From an uncultured Coprococcus sp. (GTDB lineage Bacteria; Bacillota; Clostridia; Lachnospirales; Lachnospiraceae), in contig URJU01000128.1 in assembly GCA_900548315.1 (NCBI GenBank), forward strand, positions 1 to 6,635: 6,635 bases of DNA. Direction: 5' to 3'. The notes beneath the pieces are model-generated. The model was given only the letters and a program-made list of their open reading frames with translations, was not told where the DNA came from and did not search any database. Below, in pieces: positions 1-6,585 of the stretch; the stretch's first letter is position 1, and the number at the start of each line of letters is the position of its first letter. A program made the position numbers and the translations under genes.

Positions 1-104
1 AGATAGTAGATAATATAATAATTATATAGTAGGAAAAGGCAGAAAAAGTAAATGAAATGCAAAATTAAAACGTACAGGTGAAGACAGAATCGTACAAATA
101 TATT

Positions 105-114
105 GGAGAGGTGG
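105..114 (+). promoter_or_regulatory. Ribosome binding site deciding the DegV start
   Basis: GGAGAGGTGG ends 6 bases before the ATG at 121. An in-frame TTG at 103 lies upstream of and overlaps this site, so it cannot use it; the ATG at 121 is the start. Confidence 0.85.
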
Positions 115-120
115 ACAAAC

Positions 121-1008
121 ATGGCAAAGTATATCTTGAGCTGCTGCTCAACAGCAGATCTTTCAAAGGAGCATTTTGACAAAATCGACGTAAAATATAT
201 ATGCTTTCACTACGAGCTTGATGGTGTGGAGCATCCTGATGACCTGGGACAGACCATGCCATTTGAAGAATTTTACAGAAAGATGACAGAGGGGGCGGCT
301 ACGAAGACCTCGCAGGTGAATTCAGATGAATATTATGATTTCTGGAGACCCTATCTTGAACAGGGGTATGACATACTTCACCTGACATTGTCATCGGGAA
401 TAAGCGGGTCTATAAACTCTGCAAATATTGCCAGGGAGGATCTGGAGGAAGAATTCCCTGACAGGAAACTCTATGTGGTTGATTCTCTGGGAGCGTCCTC
501 AGGCTATGGGCTCATCATGGACACGCTGGCAGGCATGAGGGATGAAGGCAAGTCCATAGACGAGCTGCATGACTGGATAGAACAGCATAAGCTGGACCTG
601 AACCACTGGTTCTTCTCAACAGACCTCACGTTTTATATCAGAGGCGGAAGAATATCCAAGACTGCCGGAACAGTCGGCACAATACTTGGAATATGCCCAC
701 TTCTCAACATGGATGATGAGGGCAGGCTGATACCGAGATCAAAGGTAAGAGGCAAAAAGAAGGTTATTCAGGAGATAGTAAAGCGCATGGAGGAGAATGC
801 ACAGGATGGGCTTGATTATTCCGGCAAGTGCTATATATCGCAGTCTGCATGTATGGATGATGCCGAGGCTGTGGCAAGGCTTGTCGAGGAGAGATTTCCA
901 AAACTTGACGGCAAGGTGGAGATCAATTATATAGGAACTACCATAGGAAGTCATACAGGACCCGGCACAGTTGCCTTGTTTTTCTGGGGCAAAAGGCGCC
1001 AGGGGTAG
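121..1008 (+). CDS. DegV family fatty-acid-binding protein
   Basis: A 295-residue soluble protein of the DegV family, near the usual 280-295 residues. Family members bind a long-chain fatty acid between two alpha/beta domains; some serve fatty acid kinase (FakB) and deliver exogenous fatty acids for phosphorylation and phospholipid synthesis. Visible signatures are the T-S-Q motif at residues 63-65, the SSGISGS segment at 91-97 (the Ser/Gly-rich lipid-carboxylate site), VVDS near 119-122, and DLTFYIRGGRIS at 168-179, the classic DegV core motif. There is no signal peptide or membrane segment, so it is cytosolic. The start at 121 follows a strong ribosome binding site. Its promoter must lie at or beyond the left edge of the window. 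It is followed by a separate promoter, so it is probably not co-transcribed only with the next gene. Clostridia carry several DegV paralogues; whether this one partners a FakA kinase cannot be told here because no kinase gene is nearby. Confidence 0.93.
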   Translation: MAKYILSCCSTADLSKEHFDKIDVKYICFHYELDGVEHPDDLGQTMPFEEFYRKMTEGAATKTSQVNSDEYYDFWRPYLEQGYDILHLTLSSGISGSINSANIAREDLEEEFPDRKLYVVDSLGASSGYGLIMDTLAGMRDEGKSIDELHDWIEQHKLDLNHWFFSTDLTFYIRGGRISKTAGTVGTILGICPLLNMDDEGRLIPRSKVRGKKKVIQEIVKRMEENAQDGLDYSGKCYISQSACMDDAEAVARLVEERFPKLDGKVEINYIGTTIGSHTGPGTVALFFWGKRRQG

Positions 1009-1017
1009 GATAATACA

Positions 1018-1046
1018 TTGTGCATTCATTTCTCCACTGCTATAAT
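1018..1046 (+). promoter_or_regulatory. Sigma-A-type promoter for the GGDEF/EAL gene
   Basis: A perfect TATAAT at 1041-1046 is preceded by TGC (extended -10) and, after a 17-base spacer, by TTGTGC at 1018-1023 as a partial -35 box. Transcription would start near 1053, giving a leader of about 95 bases before the ATG at 1149. I saw no c-di-GMP riboswitch in that leader. Confidence 0.65.
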
Positions 1047-1136
1047 GTAGGAAGAATTTATATTTATTAATTTTTGATGCGCTTGGGTCGATTTTGATAT
1101 TTAAGACCGGACGATACAGGCTATGTGTTGAAGGCT

Positions 1137-1145
1137 GGAGGAGAG
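1137..1145 (+). promoter_or_regulatory. Ribosome binding site deciding the GGDEF/EAL start
   Basis: GGAGGAGAG, with GGAGG at 1137-1141, sits 7 bases before the ATG at 1149. In-frame GTG (1125) and TTG (1128) codons lie upstream of it and have no comparable site of their own. Confidence 0.8.
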
Positions 1146-1148
1146 AGA

Positions 1149-2846
1149 ATGGATAATACAATTGATAAAAGCATACAAATGGACAGCCGGATGAAAGAAT
1201 TCTTCGAGTGCATAGGCGGGGACGCGGATACACAGCAACAGAGAATCCAGTGTATAAGGAATGGTCTTGCTGCTATTGCTGACAGGCTCAGGCTGGGAAA
1301 GGCGGAGATTACTGTTGATATTCCGAAAAACAGGTTTATGCCGCTTGGAGAAAGAAACAGCGCAGTATTATACGAGGAAGAAGGGGCTGAATTGGGTACC
1401 CCCGTTGATATAGAGATGAAGATCAGAACCGGTGGCACTGTGTTTATCAAGGATTACCCATATGGTCCGGGTTATTCAGAAGAGGAGATACAGACACACA
1501 GGTTTATATTCAGGGAGATATTTATTCAGTACAACCGGACATTAGCTCAGTGCATGCTTGAAAAGATCATGCATACAGATATCAACACAGGTGTAGCCAA
1601 TCAGGATTCCCTGATGTATTATGCGGTCAATCTGATAAAAAATGGACGGATTGGTGATTATACAGGTATCTTTTTTAATATCCACAATTTCAAGTATGTG
1701 AATAAGGTTTTTGATTATTCACAGGGAGATGTGATACTTAGGAATTATGCGCAGATGATGAAGTCATACCTTGACAGCGATGAGGAGATAGCAAGACTTG
1801 GAGGAGATAATTTCGTTGTAATCTGCCGTAATGAGAATGTGTCTGATTTTATAAACAAGATTAAAGATGTCCATATAAGCCATGAGTACAGATCTGACAA
1901 AAGAGAATTCCAGCTGGGTGTTACAGCGGGTATAGCAGGTCTGGAAGGCGTTGCTAAGCCGAGGGAAGTCATGGCCAGAACCAGCATTGCGTATCAGGCT
2001 GCCAGAAAAAACGGAGCGGGCTCCATAGTTGTATATACAAAAGAGATTCAGAAACATCTTATGGATGACCAGGAGATCCTGGCTGCTTTTCCGCAGGCAC
2101 TTGCTGCGGGTGAGTTTGTAGTATATTATCAGCCCAAGGTGAGGATTGCAGACAAAAGCATATATGGTGCGGAGGCACTTGTACGCTGGGTGAGAGATGG
2201 ACAGGTGGTCACACCTGCAAGATTTATACCGCAGCTTGAGAGAGAGGGCAGTGTGTGCAGGCTTGACTACTATATGCTTGAGCAGGTATGCGGTTTTTTG
2301 AAAAGCAGACTGGATAAAGGTCAGAAGATCGTGCCTGTATCAGTAAATTTTTCCAGAAGGCATTTGGAAGAAAGTGATCTGGTAGAACGCATAACTGGTA
2401 CCATAGACAGATTTGGGATAGACAGAAGCTATATTGAGATAGAACTCACAGAAAGTGAAGATTATCAGAATTATGAGATCATGTCCAGCGTGATAGAAAG
2501 ACTCAAGGAACGAGGCATAAGTACATCCATAGATGATTTTGGCACAGGATTTTCTTCACTCAACATGATCAAAAAGGTTGACCTTGATACCATCAAGATA
2601 GACAAATCGCTGATACCTTTTGACGATGTAAACAATAATAAGCACCAGGATATAGTAATGTTTTCAAGCATAATAAACCTCATAGGCAGACTCGGAAAAA
2701 AGTCAGTTGCGGAGGGCGTTGAAACAACTCAGCAGCTTGACTATCTGGAAAAGCTTGGCTGTGATATAGTACAGGGATATGTGTTTGATAAGCCTCTTCC
2801 AAAGGATGAATTTGAGCATAGACTGGAGTCTGGATATAGTTTATGA
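1149..2846 (+). CDS. Cytosolic GGDEF/EAL protein, likely c-di-GMP phosphodiesterase with inactive GGDEF
   Basis: A 565-residue protein in three parts. Residues 1 to about 145 form a soluble N-terminal region of mixed strands ending in a long helix, perhaps GAF-like, though I do not recognise it firmly. About 150-300 is a GGDEF domain, and about 310-565 an EAL domain. The GGDEF domain is degenerate: the signature reads GGDNF (218-222), and the metal-site motif reads FNIHNFK with Asn at 177 and 180 where active enzymes have Asp. No RxxD inhibitory site precedes the signature. The EAL domain keeps every expected catalytic feature: EAL at 342-344, metal Asn400 in SVNFS, IEIELTES with Glu430/432/435, DDFGTG at 462-467, Lys483 in IKID, Glu522 in AEGVET and Gln542 in VQGY. 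So it should hydrolyse cyclic di-GMP to pGpG, with the GGDEF domain perhaps sensing GTP allosterically, as known for similar proteins. No membrane segments were seen. It has its own promoter. Confidence 0.93.
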   Translation: MDNTIDKSIQMDSRMKEFFECIGGDADTQQQRIQCIRNGLAAIADRLRLGKAEITVDIPKNRFMPLGERNSAVLYEEEGAELGTPVDIEMKIRTGGTVFIKDYPYGPGYSEEEIQTHRFIFREIFIQYNRTLAQCMLEKIMHTDINTGVANQDSLMYYAVNLIKNGRIGDYTGIFFNIHNFKYVNKVFDYSQGDVILRNYAQMMKSYLDSDEEIARLGGDNFVVICRNENVSDFINKIKDVHISHEYRSDKREFQLGVTAGIAGLEGVAKPREVMARTSIAYQAARKNGAGSIVVYTKEIQKHLMDDQEILAAFPQALAAGEFVVYYQPKVRIADKSIYGAEALVRWVRDGQVVTPARFIPQLEREGSVCRLDYYMLEQVCGFLKSRLDKGQKIVPVSVNFSRRHLEESDLVERITGTIDRFGIDRSYIEIELTESEDYQNYEIMSSVIERLKERGISTSIDDFGTGFSSLNMIKKVDLDTIKIDKSLIPFDDVNNNKHQDIVMFSSIINLIGRLGKKSVAEGVETTQQLDYLEKLGCDIVQGYVFDKPLPKDEFEHRLESGYSL

Positions 2847-2917
2847 ATGTTCTGATATGCCTTTGTATATTGAAAGAAGGATCTTATCGCATTTTAACGC
2901 TTTATCAAAATAAATAG

Positions 2918-2946
2918 TTGACATATGTCTAGAATAGAATTATTAT
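2918..2946 (+). promoter_or_regulatory. Near-consensus sigma-A promoter
   Basis: A perfect TTGACA at 2918-2923, a 17-base spacer and TATTAT at 2941-2946 match 11 of 12 consensus positions. Transcription would begin near 2953, only a few bases before the terminator hairpin at 2955-2997. The -35 box overlaps a perfect 10-base palindrome, GACATATGTC (2920-2929), which could be an operator. It may drive a very short RNA or, with read-through, the EamA gene at 3217. Confidence 0.6.
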
Positions 2947-2954
2947 TCCGAATT

Positions 2955-2997
2955 AAAAAACGGCAATGGAGCCATATGAACTCCATTGCTGTTTTTT
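2955..2997 (+). terminator. Rho-independent terminator, possibly bidirectional
   Basis: The arms 2961-2971 and 2981-2991 form 11 pairs (one G-U), with a 9-base loop. They are flanked by six A (2955-2960) and six T (2992-2997), which extend the stem and supply the U-tract in either direction. It lies about 110 bases after the GGDEF/EAL stop codon and probably ends that transcript. Confidence 0.88.
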
Positions 2998-3037
2998 GTG
3001 TATGTAGTAAAACGGTAAAATATATATACATGGGGAC

Positions 3038-3157
3038 TTGTTTCTTCACCGGGAAAATGATAAAACTGTTGAGAGGATTGATAAAGAAACACAGCAAAAA
3101 TTGCTGCTTGAGATGGGGTTTGCCAGGGAAGTTCTCAGTTCAATTCTCAACACATAA
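3038..3157 (+). CDS. Possible small ORF, unknown function
   Basis: A 39-codon reading frame opening with TTG and ending in tandem stops (TAA, TAG at 3155-3160). The predicted peptide is charged and looks helical: an acidic/basic stretch (ENDKTVERIDKETQQK) followed by an amphipathic LLLEMGFAREVLSSIL segment. This is more protein-like than the overlapping frame. No good ribosome binding site precedes the TTG, so it may be a remnant of a decayed gene, or chance. I do not recognise a family. Confidence 0.2.
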   Translation: MFLHRENDKTVERIDKETQQKLLLEMGFAREVLSSILNT

Positions 3158-3216
3158 TAGAGTGCCTGTATGTTGTATGCTGTGGCACGGACTAAAAAGA
3201 ACGAGAGGTTTCACAG

Positions 3217-4155
3217 ATGAAGAGTAGACAGGTAAGGAATTCACTGTTGCTGGTTTTGACAGCTTTTATATGGGGCGTAGCCTTTGTTGCACAGAGACAG
3301 GGAGGAGATACGGTTGGACCGTTCTCTTTCAACGGAATACGATCGCTGATCGGCGGTGCTGTTCTTATACCGGTCATATTTATAATTGACAGGATAAAAC
3401 CGTCTGATAGGAAACCGCGCAATAGATCAGATAGAAAGAGACTTGTGATTGGAGGTATATGCTGTGGAACTGTTCTGTTCCTGGCAAGCTCTGCACAGCA
3501 GCTTGGTCTTTATATGGGAACACCGGCGGGGAAAGCGGGATTTCTCACAGCGTGTTACATATTGCTGGTTCCAATACTGAGTCTGTTTTTGAAGAAGAAA
3601 TGTGGCTGGAATATATGGCTTGGAATAGTTATAGCTGTGGTGGGGCTTTATCTGCTTTGTATGAGCGGGTCACTGTCATTTCAGAGCAGCGATCTTATGA
3701 TGCTTGTATGTGCATTGCTTTTTGCTGGACATATACTTGTGATAGACCACTTTTCACCTCTTGTGGATGGAGTCAGAATGTCCTGTATACAGTTCTGGGT
3801 ATGTGGAATTCTCAGCATATTCCCGGCGTTTTTCTCTGAGATGCATCACAGTGTGGCCGGGATTGCGGCGTGGGTTCAGCCTCTCGGCACATTGAGTGCG
3901 TGGATTCCTATACTATATGCAGGAGTATTGTCGTGCGGAGTGGCATATACACTTCAGATAGTTGGACAGAACGGACTAAATCCTACAGTCGCATCAATGA
4001 TCATGAGTCTTGAATCGGTATTTTCTGTCATTGCCGGCTGGTTGATACTTGGTGAGAAGATGGGAGGCCGGCAGCTGGCAGGATGTGGGCTGATATTTGC
4101 GGCAATACTTCTTGCCCAGATCCCAGCCGGACGAGGAAAGAAAGAGATGGTATGA
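3217..4155 (+). CDS. EamA/DMT-family transporter
   Basis: A 312-residue integral membrane protein of the drug/metabolite transporter superfamily with two tandem EamA repeats of about five helices each. Approximate helices are at 8-26, 40-58, 77-98, 105-125, 130-148, 158-176, 185-205, 222-248, 258-276 and 282-301. Typical marks are WGVAFVAQ in helix 1, GTPAGKAGFLTACYILLVPI in the first repeat, and the PTVASMIMSLESVFSVIAGWLILGE segment in the second. Length and topology are usual for the family, whose members move amino acids, nucleobases or other metabolites across the cytoplasmic membrane; the substrate cannot be read from sequence. GAGAGG at 3203-3208 lies 8 bases before the ATG. Its promoter may be the one at 2918-2946, although a terminator lies between. 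The last codons overlap a possible small ORF through ATGA. Confidence 0.92.
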   Translation: MKSRQVRNSLLLVLTAFIWGVAFVAQRQGGDTVGPFSFNGIRSLIGGAVLIPVIFIIDRIKPSDRKPRNRSDRKRLVIGGICCGTVLFLASSAQQLGLYMGTPAGKAGFLTACYILLVPILSLFLKKKCGWNIWLGIVIAVVGLYLLCMSGSLSFQSSDLMMLVCALLFAGHILVIDHFSPLVDGVRMSCIQFWVCGILSIFPAFFSEMHHSVAGIAAWVQPLGTLSAWIPILYAGVLSCGVAYTLQIVGQNGLNPTVASMIMSLESVFSVIAGWLILGEKMGGRQLAGCGLIFAAILLAQIPAGRGKKEMV

Positions 4156-4280
4156 ACGTCTTGAGAGTCGATGATAAAAATACTTTGTTTTCACAAGAAA
4201 AAATATGCAGCAGGTGTACATATATCGCTGAAACACTTGAAAAAAATACGAGTTTTTATTTACTTGCAAAAATGGGTTGA
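4152..4280 (+). CDS. Possible 42-residue ORF overlapping the EamA stop
   Basis: The ATG at 4152 overlaps the transporter stop codon as ATGA, an arrangement often seen with translational coupling. The frame runs 42 codons to a TGA at 4278-4280. The peptide starts MNVLRVDDKNTLFSQEKICS and contains one CxxC (ICSRC) near residues 19-22; it has no membrane segment. A GAGATGG lies just upstream but too close to be an ideal ribosome binding site, and GAGG at 4132-4135 is far. Its stop codon overlaps the -35 box of the next promoter. It could be a real small gene or a chance frame. I recognise no family. Confidence 0.28.
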   Translation: MNVLRVDDKNTLFSQEKICSRCTYIAETLEKNTSFYLLAKMG

Positions 4281-4305
4281 CATTAAAATACTTCAGTGCT
4301 AATTT
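4277..4305 (+). promoter_or_regulatory. Promoter for the T-box/cstA transcript
   Basis: A perfect TTGACA at 4277-4282, a 17-base spacer and TAATTT at 4300-4305 preceded by TGC (extended -10). Transcription would start near 4312, at or within a few bases of the 5' strand of the T-box stem I, the position expected for a T-box transcript. Confidence 0.65.
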
Positions 4306-4309
4306 AGGT

Positions 4310-4639
4310 ACCGAACAAAGAGCAAATGCAAAGAACAGAATACGGTCGTCAAAGATCGCATACTTCAGAGAGCCGCCGGTTGGTGTGAGACGGTGTATGT
4401 CCTTGATGATTATCCTCTGCGAGCAGTGCACTGAATTCCTTGGTCATGAGATACCAGAGACATTAGGTGTCACCGGTTTTCTACCGTTACATAGAAGCTT
4501 ATTTCAATAGACATTGAGTAGTGGTCAGGCGAGATGAGGTTAGAGAGGTCATCCTTTTATGATGGCAAATAAAGTGGTAACGCGGAAGTATACAGGCTTT
4601 CGTCTTTATGAGATTGCATAGAGACGAAAGCCTTTTTTT
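4310..4639 (+). promoter_or_regulatory. T-box riboswitch (tRNA-sensing leader) of the cstA gene
   Basis: A T-box leader reads the charging state of one tRNA and lets transcription continue when that tRNA is uncharged. The 14-base T-box core lies at 4568-4585 (AATAAAGTGGTAACGCGG). Its UGGU bulge (4575-4578) would pair with an NCCA tRNA end carrying discriminator A. AAAG (4571-4574) and GCG (4582-4584) can pair with CGUCUUU (4601-4607) as antiterminator, excluding the terminator at 4595-4632. Stem I shows the AGAGAG bulge (4367-4372), the GGUUGGUG distal loop (4378-4385), and helices 4345-4354/4401-4410 and 4358-4363/4395-4400. Hairpins at 4459-4471 and 4474-4486 and a stem at 4533-4537/4549-4553 fit the middle region. 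The likely specifier loop has 4321-4326 opposite 4431-4438, between helices UGCA/UGCA (4327-4330/4427-4430) and AAG/CUU (4318-4320/4439-4441). This gives GAA-UUC and points to tRNA-Phe; the specifier is the uncertain part. Confidence 0.9.
4595..4639 (+). terminator. T-box-regulated rho-independent terminator
   Basis: A 16-pair stem joins 4595-4610 and 4617-4632, with one G-U pair and a 6-base loop, followed by seven T (4633-4639). Its 5' arm contains the bases (4601-4607) that would otherwise form the antiterminator with the T-box core, so it is the off-state of the switch controlling cstA. Confidence 0.93.
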
Positions 4640-4769
4640 ATGTGTTTTTTATGTATAAACTCTTTGTACGAATAAATCATGTATCAGCCAGCTTGAGGTC
4701 ATTACGGATTCATGAGCAGGCATATACTTAAAAAAGGGACCGCTGCAAGGCGGGAGAAAGGAGAAAGAT

Positions 4770-6491
4770 ATGAATAGTTTAGTTATCATTCTTATCGCAG
4801 TAGTAGTTTTAGGTGCTGGTTATCTTGGCTATGGAAGATGGCTTGCAAAGAAGTGGGGTGTAGATCCAAATGCAAAGACCCCGGCAGTTGCAAACGAGGA
4901 TGGAAAGGATTATGTTCCTTCATCAAAGCTTACAGTATTCGCACATCAGTTTTCATCGATAGCAGGTGCCGGTCCTGTTCAGGGACCTATCATCGCAGCC
5001 ATGTTCGGATGGGTTCCAGTTTTACTCTGGCTGCTTGTCGGAGGCGTATTCTTCGGTGCAGTTCAGGATTTTGGTGCACTTTACGCGTCAGTTAAAAATG
5101 GTGGTAAGTCGATAGGACTTGTCATCGAGAAGTACATAGGCAAGGCAGGAAGAAGATTCTTCTCACTGTTCTGCTGGCTCTTTACACTTCTTGTTATAGC
5201 AGCATTTACATCGATGGTTTCATCGACATTTAACGGTTTCACAGCAGGTGCTGACGGAGCTGTGACAAAGAACTTCAATGGTGCTGCAGCGGCAACAGTT
5301 TCAATGTTGTTCATAGTAGTAGCCATGGTATTCGGTGTGGTTATGAAGACATGCAAGAATATGAAGGAGTGGCTCAAAGCTATAGTAGCCATCGTCCTCA
5401 TCGTTGCAATGTTTGCGGTAGGTATGAAGCTTCCTTGGTACTTAAATGGTGCCCAGTGGAATTACGTAATCATGGCTTACCTCTTCCTCGCATCAGTACT
5501 TCCAATGTGGTTACTCATGCAGCCAAGAGATTACATGACAACATTCATGCTGGTAGGCATGCTGATCGGTGCATTTGTCGGTGTCCTGGTCGGACATCCG
5601 GACATGAACCTGAATGCTTTCAACGGTTTCACAGTTGTATCATCAACAGGAGCTAAGAGTTATCTGTTCCCAACACTGTTTGTAACGATCGCCTGTGGTG
5701 CGGTTTCCGGTTTCCACAGCCTTGTTTCATCGGGAACATCATCAAAGACAGTAAAAAATGAAAAAGATATGCTTTTCGTAGGTTACGGCGCAATGATCCT
5801 TGAGACACTCCTCGGAGTTATCTCACTTATAGTAGTTGGTGCGGTAGCAGTTGGCGGCAAGGCTCCAGAGGGTCTTACACCTTTCCAGATCTTCTCACAG
5901 GGTATTGCAGGATTCCTTGAGAAGTTTGGACTTCCAAACTCAGTCGCAAATGTATTCATGACAATGTGTGTATCAGCACTTGCTCTTACATCACTTGACT
6001 CAGTTGCACGTATCGGACGTATGTCATTCCAGGAGCTCTTCATGGGAGACACAACAGATACATCCAAGATGCCTGTATGGCAGAAGATACTTACAAACAA
6101 GTATTTTGCAACAGTTATAACACTGTTCTTTGGTTATCTTCTCTGCAAGGGTGGATATTCAAATGTATGGCCACTCTTCGGATCAGCAAACCAGATGCTT
6201 GCAGCCCTTGTACTTATAGGCGTAGCAGTATTCCTCAAGGCAACAAACAGAAAGCACGCAATGCTCTACCCACCTATGCTGATAATGCTTGCTGTTACAT
6301 TTACAGCCATAGTGCTCAATGTAATTGGCAATATACAGAAGTTCCAGGCTGGAACAGCTACATTCCTTGTAGAGGGACTTCAGCTTATAGTCGCTGTATT
6401 CCTCATCGTGCTTGGTATCATAGTGGCAATCACATGTATCAAGAAACTTGTTCTTATGAAGAAGAAAAATGCTGAGAAGGCAGAGGAATAA
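4770..6491 (+). CDS. cstA: CstA-family (carbon starvation) transporter
   Basis: A 573-residue polytopic membrane protein with about fourteen to sixteen hydrophobic helices. The CstA hallmark is HQFSSIAGAGPVQGPIIAAM, starting at His59. Further family marks are GAVQDFGALYAS near 96-107, SGFHSLVSSGTSSKT at 313-327, SLDSVARIGR at 408-417, and WPLFGSANQMLAAL at 467-480. The Gram-positive-type length is shorter than the roughly 700 residues of E. coli CstA and BtsT. Family members import peptides or pyruvate; in E. coli CstA is induced by carbon starvation. Here the T-box immediately upstream indicates induction by shortage of one charged tRNA, which favours a role in amino acid or peptide supply; the substrate itself is inferred. 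The ATG follows AAAGGAG (4757-4763) with a 6-base spacer. The C-terminus ends in a lysine- and glutamate-rich cytosolic tail. No terminator is visible just downstream. Confidence 0.93.
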   Translation: MNSLVIILIAVVVLGAGYLGYGRWLAKKWGVDPNAKTPAVANEDGKDYVPSSKLTVFAHQFSSIAGAGPVQGPIIAAMFGWVPVLLWLLVGGVFFGAVQDFGALYASVKNGGKSIGLVIEKYIGKAGRRFFSLFCWLFTLLVIAAFTSMVSSTFNGFTAGADGAVTKNFNGAAAATVSMLFIVVAMVFGVVMKTCKNMKEWLKAIVAIVLIVAMFAVGMKLPWYLNGAQWNYVIMAYLFLASVLPMWLLMQPRDYMTTFMLVGMLIGAFVGVLVGHPDMNLNAFNGFTVVSSTGAKSYLFPTLFVTIACGAVSGFHSLVSSGTSSKTVKNEKDMLFVGYGAMILETLLGVISLIVVGAVAVGGKAPEGLTPFQIFSQGIAGFLEKFGLPNSVANVFMTMCVSALALTSLDSVARIGRMSFQELFMGDTTDTSKMPVWQKILTNKYFATVITLFFGYLLCKGGYSNVWPLFGSANQMLAALVLIGVAVFLKATNRKHAMLYPPMLIMLAVTFTAIVLNVIGNIQKFQAGTATFLVEGLQLIVAVFLIVLGIIVAITCIKKLVLMKKKNAEKAEE

Positions 6492-6585
6492 GCGTCAATG
6501 TGAAAAGATAGAGGTGGCATATGAAGAGACCATGGAGCGAATGAGGGATGCCATCATCTATGAGATTTTTGGAAGAATTGAATAA
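6469..6585 (+). CDS. Possible short ORF after cstA, unknown function
   Basis: A 38-codon frame starts with an ATG inside the end of cstA (23-base overlap) and ends in tandem stops (TAA, TAG at 6583-6588). A GTG at 6514 would give a 23-residue alternative. The later part (EVAYEETMERMRDAIIYEIF) reads as an acidic/basic amphipathic helix and looks coding. Start assignment is weak: the good GAGGTGG at 6511-6517 is better placed for an ATG at 6521, whose frame stops after seven codons. It does not resemble the YbdD/YjiX protein that follows cstA in E. coli. It may be a small partner protein, a fragment, or chance. Confidence 0.25.
   Translation: MLRRQRNKRQCEKIEVAYEETMERMRDAIIYEIFGRIE

Noticed and set aside
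14..19. TATAAT that might be the -10 box for the DegV gene
   Set aside because: The -35 region would lie outside the window, and the surrounding sequence is so AT-rich that the match alone is weak.
1047..1148. Possible c-di-GMP riboswitch in the leader of the GGDEF/EAL gene
   Set aside because: The leader is short and AT-rich, and contains only a weak GGTC/GACC pairing with a long loop, with none of the conserved riboswitch segments.
739..1233. Minus-strand ORFs antisense to the DegV and GGDEF/EAL genes
   Set aside because: They are shadows of strongly recognised + strand genes, lack ribosome binding sites and have no recognisable domains.
2925..3227. 100-residue + strand ORF starting in the promoter region
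   Set aside because: It runs through the terminator hairpin and its A/T tracts, overlaps the start of the EamA gene, has no ribosome binding site and has a Cys/Arg/Lys-rich composition unlike a protein.
4218..4262. A-run and T-run near 4240-4260 as a terminator for the EamA gene
   Set aside because: Only a short A/T pairing without a GC stem can form, too weak to call a terminator.
3994..4431. 145-residue minus-strand ORF
   Set aside because: It crosses the end of the EamA gene, the promoter and T-box stem I, with no start signal and no recognisable protein features.
4277..4510. 77-residue + strand ORF
   Set aside because: It lies within the T-box leader, whose RNA structure explains the sequence, and it would begin inside the -35 box.
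4700..4728. TATACT at 4723-4728 as a second promoter for cstA
   Set aside because: No acceptable -35 box at 16-18 bases upstream; the T-box promoter at 4277-4305 is far better.
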